A program made the position numbers and the translations under genes. Positions 37,773 to 44,911 of a DNA stretch of 64,000 nt are shown piece by piece. The notes below the pieces were generated by a model that was not told the origin of the DNA, did not search any database, and saw only the letters and a program-made list of their open reading frames with translations. The stretch's first letter is position 1. Each line of letters begins with the position of its first letter. Origin of the DNA: Chitinophagales bacterium (GTDB lineage: Bacteria > Bacteroidota > Bacteroidia > Chitinophagales > Chitinophagaceae); contig JAIXKI010000031.1 in NCBI GenBank assembly GCA_026936105.1, positions 153,740 to 217,739 of the forward strand, written 5' to 3'.

Positions 37773-39413
37773 ATGACAAAACATTTAGAATACACACAAA
37801 AAACAAAAGACCTGATAGACGGGCTAAAAACCGTTTGCAGTAATTACGGGTTGGCAAATTCTGGTAATGAATACAAAATCATTACGGAAGTTTTTCTCTA
37901 CAAATTTTTGAACGATAAATTTCTGCATGAAGCACGGAACGCCAACAAGAAACTGAAAGACAGCAAAAACATTGAAGCCGACATTCAGAGAATGAGTGAC
38001 AGCGACTATGAATGGATGCTGGAGAAAATCGGGGAAAGAAGTGCCAAACTGCAAAAGCATCATTTCATCAGTGCCTTGTTCAACAAGCAGAATGACGAAA
38101 GCGAAGAAAAGTTTTTTGAACGCTTCGACCGCACTTTGATTGAAATTGCCGACCTGAACATCAAACTGTTTTCGGTAGCTACCATTGACAAAGAACGCAT
38201 CCGTTTATTTGACCGCCTTTCGCCTTATATTATTGAAAGCAATCAGAAAACACCTTTCTGTAAAGCCATTATCAACAAACTGGTAGCGTTTAGTTTTGAA
38301 CCGATTTTTGAAGAAAAGTATGATTTCTTTTCTACCATTTTTGAATACCTGATTAAGGACTACAACAAAGACAGCGGACAATATGCCGAGTATTACACAC
38401 CGCCAGCGGTGGCTAAAATTATGGCGAAAATATTGGTGCCAAAAGAAACGCATAACGTAACGCTATACGACCCCGCAGCAGGTTCAGGTAGTTTGTTGCT
38501 GGCATTGGCACATCAGATTGGCGAAGACAAATGCACCATTTATTCGCAGGATATTTCGCAAAAATCATCCGAGTTTCTTCGTTTGAATTTGATTTTGAAT
38601 AATCTGGTGCATTCGCTGCATAATGTGATAAAAGGTAATACACTTACCAATCCTTACCATGTAAACGATGCAAAAACCGATTTGAAAAAGTTTGTCTACA
38701 TCGTAAGCAATCCGCCTTTCAAAACCGATTTCAGCGATGACCGTGAAACTTTAGCCAGCGACCAACATAAGAAACGATTTTTTGCAGGTGTTCCGGCTAT
38801 TCCAAACAAGAAGAAGGAATCCATGGCGATTTATCAGGTGTTTTTGCAGCATATCATTTATTCGCTTGATGAAAAAGGTAAAGCAGCCATAGTAGTTCCA
38901 ACAGGTTTTAATACGGATAAGAACGGAATTTCACCTACCATACGTAAAAAGATTGTAGATAGTAATTGGCTGCATGCAGTAGTTCAAATGCCACCGCACA
39001 TTTTTGCCAACACAGGAACAAATGTTTCAGTCATATTTATTGACAAAAGCCGAAAGTCGGATAAAGCAATTTTGGTTGATGCAAGTAAACTTGGAACGAA
39101 AGTAAAAGAAGGTAAAAATCAAAAAACGCTATTGAGCAGTGATGATGAGAACAAAATCATTGAAACAATAAATAACTTACAAAACATTGAAGGTTTCTCA
39201 ATTATCCTTGACACCGATAAAATAAAAAGTAAGAAATACTCATTTGCAGCAGGTCAATACTTTGAAACTAAAATTGAGTATAGCGAATTGAGCCCTGATG
39301 AATTTGAAGAGGTTTTAGTAACCAGTAAAGAAAATTTAGAAAGCATGTTCATGGAAAGTGAAAAGCTTGAAAAGACCATTCTAAAAAACCTCAAATTGCT
39401 TTCTTATGAATAG
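37773..39413 (+). CDS. hsdM: Type I DNA methyltransferase subunit M
   Basis: 546 residues. An N-terminal helical domain (about 1-170) contacts the specificity subunit. The adenine-N6 methylase core follows, with YTPP (208-211), the AdoMet-binding DPAAGSGS (233-240) and the catalytic NPPF (313-316). The order of motifs is that of gamma-type N6-adenine methylases. Its stop overlaps the hsdS start by 8 bases, so the two are translationally coupled. It protects host DNA and joins the restriction complex. Confidence 0.96.
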   Translation: MTKHLEYTQKTKDLIDGLKTVCSNYGLANSGNEYKIITEVFLYKFLNDKFLHEARNANKKLKDSKNIEADIQRMSDSDYEWMLEKIGERSAKLQKHHFISALFNKQNDESEEKFFERFDRTLIEIADLNIKLFSVATIDKERIRLFDRLSPYIIESNQKTPFCKAIINKLVAFSFEPIFEEKYDFFSTIFEYLIKDYNKDSGQYAEYYTPPAVAKIMAKILVPKETHNVTLYDPAAGSGSLLLALAHQIGEDKCTIYSQDISQKSSEFLRLNLILNNLVHSLHNVIKGNTLTNPYHVNDAKTDLKKFVYIVSNPPFKTDFSDDRETLASDQHKKRFFAGVPAIPNKKKESMAIYQVFLQHIIYSLDEKGKAAIVVPTGFNTDKNGISPTIRKKIVDSNWLHAVVQMPPHIFANTGTNVSVIFIDKSRKSDKAILVDASKLGTKVKEGKNQKTLLSSDDENKIIETINNLQNIEGFSIILDTDKIKSKKYSFAAGQYFETKIEYSELSPDEFEEVLVTSKENLESMFMESEKLEKTILKNLKLLSYE

Positions 39414-40686
39414 AATTCCACTTTCACAAGTCTGCAATTATTCTGATGCATCTGTTCCGATTAGTGAGTTGGACTTGAATAATTTCATCTCTACCGATAA
39501 CATGCTTCCAAATAGAGGTGGCATAGTTGAGGCGGTAAACCTACCACCTGCAAATACTTGTTCTGCTTTTACCAAGAACGAAATACTTATATCAAACATT
39601 CGCCCCTACTTTAAGAAAATTTGGTTCGCAGAATTTGATGGCGGTTGTTCAGCAGACGTTTTAGTGCTAAAAACTACAAACCCAAAGTTTGATGCAAAAT
39701 TCGTTTATTACAACCTTTTTCAGGACTTGTTCTTTAAACATCAAATGACTGGCTCTAAAGGCAGTAAAATGCCAAGAGGAGATAAAGACCAGATAATGAC
39801 TTTCCTAATCCCTGAATTTGATAAATCATATCAACAGCGGATTGCAGATTTTCTCACAGTTATTGATGATAAGATTGCTTTGAATAAAAGAATCAACAGC
39901 GAACTAGAAACTCTTGCCAAAACCATTTACAACTACTGGTTTGTTCAGTTTGATTTTCCTGATGAAGAAGGCAAGCCCTACAAAACCAGTGGCGGTGAAA
40001 TGGAATGGAATAAAGAATTGAAAAGAGAGATTCCAAAGGGTTGGAGGCAAGGCACATTCAATGATATTGCAGAAATAGTTGGAGGAAGCACTCCATCAAC
40101 AGCAGACAAACGAAATTTTACAAAAAATGGAACAGCATGGATAACGCCAAAAGACCTTGCCCAAAACATCGGAAATAAATTCATCACCAAAGGCGAGAAT
40201 GATGTATCAGAATTGGGAATAAAATCTGCTTCGCTTACTATAATGCCTAAGAACACAATTTTAATGAGTTCAAGAGCACCAATAGGGTATCTGGCAATTT
40301 CAAGAAGGGACGTAACTACAAATCAGGGCTTTAAATCCTTTATTCCAAAGCAAAACTATTCTACTTCATTTATTTACTACTTGGTTCAATCATATATTCC
40401 AACATTTATTAAACATGGTTCGGGTTCTACATTTAAAGAGATTTCCAAGTCATTGATTGAAGAAATAAAGATTTACATTCCTAAAATGAATGTAATAAAT
40501 GATTTTACCGAAAAGATGAATCCAATCTTTAGGAAACAAGATTTTCTTGAAATTGAAAATCAAGAACTCATAAAACTTCGTGACTTTCTATTGCCCATGC
40601 TGATGAACGGACAAGTGAAAGTAAAAAGCGAAGCAAAAGAACAATTATCCATGGCAGCCGAGCCGCAGGTAAAATATGGGAAATAA
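39406..40686 (+). CDS. hsdS: Type I restriction specificity subunit S
   Basis: 426 residues with two target-recognition domains, about 1-145 and 205-375. Each is followed by a conserved helix (IADFLTVIDDKIALNKRINSE is the central type, and a similar helix starts near FTEKMNPIFRKQ). The recognition site will be bipartite and cannot be read from the sequence. The second domain begins IPKGWRQGTFNDIAEIVGGSTP, a typical start of such domains. The next gene starts 2 bases after the stop, which shows tight coupling to an accessory protein. Confidence 0.95.
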   Translation: MNRIPLSQVCNYSDASVPISELDLNNFISTDNMLPNRGGIVEAVNLPPANTCSAFTKNEILISNIRPYFKKIWFAEFDGGCSADVLVLKTTNPKFDAKFVYYNLFQDLFFKHQMTGSKGSKMPRGDKDQIMTFLIPEFDKSYQQRIADFLTVIDDKIALNKRINSELETLAKTIYNYWFVQFDFPDEEGKPYKTSGGEMEWNKELKREIPKGWRQGTFNDIAEIVGGSTPSTADKRNFTKNGTAWITPKDLAQNIGNKFITKGENDVSELGIKSASLTIMPKNTILMSSRAPIGYLAISRRDVTTNQGFKSFIPKQNYSTSFIYYLVQSYIPTFIKHGSGSTFKEISKSLIEEIKIYIPKMNVINDFTEKMNPIFRKQDFLEIENQELIKLRDFLLPMLMNGQVKVKSEAKEQLSMAAEPQVKYGK

Positions 40687-40688
40687 TA

Positions 40689-41177
40689 ATGGCTAAGAAT
40701 GAACTAAAAGATAAAGCAAAGGCTCTTGACAATTTCTTCATTGCCATGAAGGAACTTAGAGAACAGAATATTCTAATCAATAAGAAAGACTTTACTTGTC
40801 AAATTGGTGAATGGCTGGTTGAGATGATTTATGAGGGTAAGAGAGCAATCAGTGGTATTCAAAAAGGATGGGATGTTGATGTGAAAGGTAAACACATTCA
40901 GGTGAAAGCCCACGCAAAAGCGGAAACCAATAATGCCAAGTTCTCAGCAGTGGATAAGGATTCAACAGAGCGAATTGATGAACTGATAATTGTGGTTTTT
41001 ACTTTTGACTATAAGTTGAAAGCTTTTTACAAGGTGCCATGGAATATCGCCTTGCCACTGATTAAGTTAAGAGGTAAGAAAACCCCAAGAAATGAGATTA
41101 CTTGGAGTTCGATTAAAGCATATAAAATCGAATTGAAACAACTTCCACATCAGGAAATTGTTTCTTTATTTATGTAA
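40689..41177 (+). CDS. PD-(D/E)XK-like accessory protein (DUF6998-like) after hsdS
   Basis: 162 residues, cytoplasmic. A helical N-terminus leads to GEWLVEMIYEG (E41), then GWDVDVKGKHIQVKAHAK with D62 or D64 and Q71-x-K73. This is the arrangement of a PD-(D/E)XK nuclease fold, here with Q in place of the usual acid. The sequence resembles proteins filed as DUF6998, recalled rather than checked. It begins 2 bases after hsdS, so it is very likely made together with the restriction system. It could be an extra nuclease, a regulator or an anti-restriction balance, and the sequence does not decide. Confidence 0.75.
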   Translation: MAKNELKDKAKALDNFFIAMKELREQNILINKKDFTCQIGEWLVEMIYEGKRAISGIQKGWDVDVKGKHIQVKAHAKAETNNAKFSAVDKDSTERIDELIIVVFTFDYKLKAFYKVPWNIALPLIKLRGKKTPRNEITWSSIKAYKIELKQLPHQEIVSLFM

Positions 41178-41190
41178 TTATCTTTATGCC

Positions 41191-42321
41191 ATGAGAAATG
41201 AAGTAAATGTAAACAACAACATGCTCACCTGGGCTATTACCCGGGCAGGGTATGATGTGCCTGCATTTGCCGAAAAATTTCCTAAAATATTGGAGTGGCT
41301 CGAAGGACAAAAGAAGCCTACTGTAAAGCAGTTAGAAGAATTTTCCAAGAAAGTTTACCTGCCTTTTGGTTATTTGTTTTTGCCACAGCCACCACAAGAA
41401 AGACTCCCAATTCCTTTTTTCCGCACCAACGGAAACCAAGGAGACCGCATCAGTATCAACGTGTATGATACTATTTTGCTTTTACAGCAAAGGCAGGATT
41501 GGTTGAAAAACCATTTACAGGACAATGATTTTCAGCGTTTGCCTTATGTAGGTAAATTTAGAAATAGCAATGATGTAAATGCCATAGTTGCGGACATTCG
41601 CCAAACCCTGCAATTACCTGAAAATTGGGCAAGTCAATTCAGAACATGGCAGGAAGCTCAAGACCATTTGGTTCTGCATATTGAAGACAAAGGAATCATT
41701 ACCATATTCAACGGAATAGTTGAAAACAACACACATCGCCCAATTCCTGTTAATGAGTGCAGAGGTTTTGTTTTGGTAGATGAATATGCTCCATTCATGT
41801 TCGTAAACAGTTCCGATTTCAAATCTGCTCAGATGTTCACCATTGTGCATGAGTTAGCTCATATTTGGACAGGGCACAGTGCAGGTTTCGATTTCAGAAG
41901 ATTGCAACCAGCCAACGACCCGATTGAAATTCTTTGCGATAAAGTTGCTGCTGAATTTTTAGTCCCTGCACAGGAGTTTGATGAAGTATGGAATCACAGA
42001 CCAAATAATTACGCTTATGCTTCCCGATATTTCAAAGTAAGTGAAATTGTAATTGCCCGCAGGGCATTAGACACAGGCAAAATCAGCAGACCACAGTTTT
42101 TTGATTTCTATGAAGATTATTCCAATCGGGAATTTGCAAAAAAAGAAAGTCAAGGCTCTGGTGGCGACTTTTACGCAACAACCAAAAAGCGTATCAGTAT
42201 CACATTTGCCAGCCATGTTAATCAGGCTGTAAAATCCGGTAGTTTATTATATCGTGATGCCTATAAACTTACGGGCTTAAAAGGCGACACGTTTGAAAAT
42301 TTCTTCTCTAAACACTTGTAG
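41191..42321 (+). CDS. Xre-ImmA/IrrE protein (HTH plus zinc metallopeptidase)
   Basis: 376 residues from the ATG at 41191. An upstream ATG overlaps the previous gene and is not favoured. The N-terminal part (about 10-65) is an Xre-type DNA-binding domain with ILEWLEGQKKPTVKQLEEFSKK. The second part is an ImmA/IrrE peptidase with HELAH (H220, E221, H224) and the later ILCDKVAAEFLVPA segment for the third ligand. Such proteins cut repressors to switch on genes, or act as antitoxins. It lies 5 bases before a PIN-like DUF4411 gene, a pairing known from predicted toxin-antitoxin modules. Confidence 0.88.
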   Translation: MRNEVNVNNNMLTWAITRAGYDVPAFAEKFPKILEWLEGQKKPTVKQLEEFSKKVYLPFGYLFLPQPPQERLPIPFFRTNGNQGDRISINVYDTILLLQQRQDWLKNHLQDNDFQRLPYVGKFRNSNDVNAIVADIRQTLQLPENWASQFRTWQEAQDHLVLHIEDKGIITIFNGIVENNTHRPIPVNECRGFVLVDEYAPFMFVNSSDFKSAQMFTIVHELAHIWTGHSAGFDFRRLQPANDPIEILCDKVAAEFLVPAQEFDEVWNHRPNNYAYASRYFKVSEIVIARRALDTGKISRPQFFDFYEDYSNREFAKKESQGSGGDFYATTKKRISITFASHVNQAVKSGSLLYRDAYKLTGLKGDTFENFFSKHL

Positions 42322-42326
42322 CCCGA

Positions 42327-42827
42327 ATGCCGGTATATGTCTTAGATAGCAACTTTTTTATTCAGGCTCATCGGTTCCACTATCCGATAGACGTTGCTGC
42401 GGGATTTTGGAATAAGGTTCGACAATTGGCAGAAGAAGGCAGAGTTATCAGTATTGACAAGGTAAAGAAAGAGCTTTACGACAAAAACGATGCACTTGAA
42501 GACTGGTGCAGAAATAATTTACCCGAGGACTTTTTCAAAGACACATCAGTAGTAATGGGTGCTTATGCACAGGTAACGGCTTGGGCAATGTCGAGAAGCG
42601 GACATTACTTACCAAATGCATTAAATGAATTTCTGAATGCAGACGAAGCAGATGCTTTTCTTGTGGCTTATTGCCTTGCTGACAACGCTAACAGATTTGT
42701 AGTTACACAAGAAGTAAGCGAACCAAACAGACAGAATAAAGTTAAAATACCAGATGCTTGTGTTGCTTTGAATGTTTCGTATGTAAACACAATAGAAATG
42801 TTCAGACAATTAGGAGAAACGTTTTAG
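42327..42827 (+). CDS. DUF4411 PIN-like protein (probable toxin)
   Basis: 166 residues. The start YVLDSNFFIQAHR (D7) and the later acidic positions E49, D109 (DEADAFLVAY) and D143 (IPDACVAL) match the metal-binding set of a PIN ribonuclease fold. DUF4411 proteins are predicted RNA-cutting toxins. It is the last gene of the island and follows the Xre-ImmA/IrrE gene by 5 bases. That protein is the expected antitoxin or regulator. Toxicity is inferred from family and context. Confidence 0.85.
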   Translation: MPVYVLDSNFFIQAHRFHYPIDVAAGFWNKVRQLAEEGRVISIDKVKKELYDKNDALEDWCRNNLPEDFFKDTSVVMGAYAQVTAWAMSRSGHYLPNALNEFLNADEADAFLVAYCLADNANRFVVTQEVSEPNRQNKVKIPDACVALNVSYVNTIEMFRQLGETF

Positions 42828-43006
42828 TTTATAAATCAAAAAAAATTATTTGCCAAGAAAAGATATCCTTTACGTGAGAGCGTAAAAGGTGTAGCCATCC
42901 TAACCCAAGAAGAGTTTTAAAAATTTTGTCCATGGCTTTTAGAAGGAAAACAAATCACACCAGTAACCAGTCTAATAACTACTTACAATAAAATATTCAA
43001 TACCTG
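42828..43006. other. Right edge of the defence island
   Basis: 179 bp without a gene. A hairpin TCCTTTACG / CGTAAAAGG lies near 42868-42890. A short plus-strand frame (about 42930-43010) reads PWLLEGKQITPV and onward, but has no start, and may be the remnant of a lost gene. No integrase, tRNA or attachment repeat was seen. Confidence 0.4.
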
Positions 43007-43870
43007 TCAATTAAAATGCTTCCACAACAAAGCTGAAATTTTCCGGGTCAGCGTCCATGCTTCATTACTTTGATTCCAGCTTTTGTCTTTATTGTTTTTG
43101 GTGAATACAGAAAAAATATAGGGTGTCTTTTTCCCATTCACATATAGCACTTCATTGCGGTTGGCATCCAGCGCTCCGTGTTTATCCGCAACAAACACCC
43201 CGGCAGGTATCTGGCTGATCGCCATTTCGTCCCAGTATTGCCTGCCCAGCACCCGCAGCATTTTATCACTGACCTCTTTGCTGAAAACTTTTCCGTCAAC
43301 GATCTGCTTCATCAGTGTGGCAATTTCTCGTGGAGTGGTCTGCCCCCAGCCATACACGGAACAGTTGGCTTCTCGTCCTCCTGTCCTGCTGTTCACCCTT
43401 GTAAACTGATAACCCATGCTGTCCAGTATCCGGTTGATGCGGATGCCTCCGCCCGATAATCCCTGAAGCCACAGGCTTGCACAGTTATCGCTGATGGTAA
43501 GCATCAGCATGATCACTTTGCCCAGCTCGATCTGCGAACTGTCTTTGAACCTGGAAAGTATGTCATCCCCTTCACTGTAGTAAAGAGAATCAGTGTACAT
43601 CACATGCTGATGATAATCCAGTTCGCCTTTCCTGATCTTATCCATGATGCCGATAAGAATGGGGATCTTCACAATACTTGCCGTAGGAAAAAGAGTGTCG
43701 GCATTGATGGCAACGGTCCTGTTGTGCTTCAGATCATAAACATAAAGCCCTACATCACCATGAAAACCCGAAATGAGTTCTTGCAATTGCCTTTGCAGTT
43801 TTTTATCCGTCTTTTGTGCGTGGGAAAAAAGAACAAAAAAAACAACAGGCAGAAAAATAAGTCTCTTCAT
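43007..43870 (-). CDS. Class A beta-lactamase-like serine hydrolase
   Basis: 287 residues with a signal peptide (MKRLIFLPVVFFVLFSHA). The penicillin-recognising motifs are SIVK (S65, K68), SDN (127-129) and KHG (230-232) in place of KTG. A possible deacylating acid is E167 in GGREAN, but the usual ExxLN omega-loop motif is not clear. It therefore belongs to the class A superfamily, but real beta-lactam hydrolysis is uncertain and it could be a peptidoglycan-related hydrolase. It is a single gene with no ampR-type regulator beside it. Confidence 0.8.
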   Translation of the reverse strand: MKRLIFLPVVFFVLFSHAQKTDKKLQRQLQELISGFHGDVGLYVYDLKHNRTVAINADTLFPTASIVKIPILIGIMDKIRKGELDYHQHVMYTDSLYYSEGDDILSRFKDSSQIELGKVIMLMLTISDNCASLWLQGLSGGGIRINRILDSMGYQFTRVNSRTGGREANCSVYGWGQTTPREIATLMKQIVDGKVFSKEVSDKMLRVLGRQYWDEMAISQIPAGVFVADKHGALDANRNEVLYVNGKKTPYIFSVFTKNNKDKSWNQSNEAWTLTRKISALLWKHFN

Positions 43871-43992
43871 ATAATGGTTTTGAAAAATAAAAATGTCTTT
43901 CCCCTTCAGCGAATGACCTAAGCTAAAGATGACAGCTAAAATAAGGCAGATAGAGTGAACAGTGTAATTGAAAAGGATTTTTTACAGGATCA

Positions 43993-44784
43993 TTATTCTT
44001 TTCCGTCAAACAGGTTTCCTAAAATACCACCTTCTTCTTTGCGGTGCCAGGTGCCGTATTCCACCAGCCTGGCGGCAAGCCTGCTGATCGGCAATGATTG
44101 TATCCATACTTTTCCCGGGCCCCGCAATGTAGCGAAGAACAAACCTTCGCCGCCAAACATCCAGTTCTTAATTCCTTTTACAAATTCGATATTAAAATCA
44201 ACACCGGCAGTGTAGGCCACTATGCATCCGGTGTCAATTTTCAGCAACTCGCCGGATGTTAAAACTTTTTCGATTACATAACCGCCTGCATGAACGAAAG
44301 CCATCCCGTCGCCTTCCAGTTTTTCCATGATGAATCCTTCGCCGCCGAAAATTCCCGTACCCAGTTTTTTTTGAAAGGCTATACCAATGCTCACTCCTTT
44401 TGCTGCCACAAGAAAAGCGTCTTTCTGTGCAATGAGTTTTCCTTCATGCTGCATCAGGTCTATGGGAATGATTTTTCCCACATAAGGGGCTGCAAAAGAA
44501 ACTTTCTTCTTTCCCTGCCCTTCATTGGTGAAAGCGGTCATGAACAAACTCTCACCCACCAGCACTCTTTTACCGGCTGACATCAGTTTCCCTAACAAAC
44601 CTCCTGATTGCTGCTGCGAGCCATCGCCAAAGATTGTGTCCATCCGGATACCGTCATCCATCATCATCATGGCGCCGCTTTCGGCTATGGCTGTTTCTCC
44701 GGGGTCCAGTTCTATCTCCACAAACTGCAACTCCTCACCGTATATCTTATAATCAATTTCATGGCTTCGCCTTGCTTTGTCCAT
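43993..44784 (-). CDS. AIM24/TIGR00266-family protein
   Basis: 263 residues without signal peptide. A repeated glycine-rich beta domain shows the family's pattern: LDPGETAIAESGAMMMMDDGI near the start, then GKIIPIDLMQHEGKLIAQKDAFLVA and GGEGFIMEKLEGDGMAFVHAGG. The bacterial members are cytoplasmic or membrane-associated proteins of unknown biochemical role. The yeast mitochondrial relative AIM24 helps organise inner-membrane complexes. A start a few residues later is possible. It is transcribed alone and divergent from the M16 peptidase. Confidence 0.88.
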   Translation of the reverse strand: MDKARRSHEIDYKIYGEELQFVEIELDPGETAIAESGAMMMMDDGIRMDTIFGDGSQQQSGGLLGKLMSAGKRVLVGESLFMTAFTNEGQGKKKVSFAAPYVGKIIPIDLMQHEGKLIAQKDAFLVAAKGVSIGIAFQKKLGTGIFGGEGFIMEKLEGDGMAFVHAGGYVIEKVLTSGELLKIDTGCIVAYTAGVDFNIEFVKGIKNWMFGGEGLFFATLRGPGKVWIQSLPISRLAARLVEYGTWHRKEEGGILGNLFDGKE

Positions 44785-44911
44785 CCATAAAAATAATTTA
44801 TATAAAGTTAAAAAATCCGGACTCTTTTGACATCAAATTGACAAGTGGCAGTCTTTATATCTCCTATTTATCCTATCTTGAAAACCTTTCAGAAACCAAA
44901 ATATTTTTATT

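Noticed and set aside
34143-42827. Integrative element carrying the restriction island
   Set aside because: No integrase, tRNA or matching attachment repeats were found at the edges, so a mobile island is not claimed, only the smaller GxxExxY cassette.
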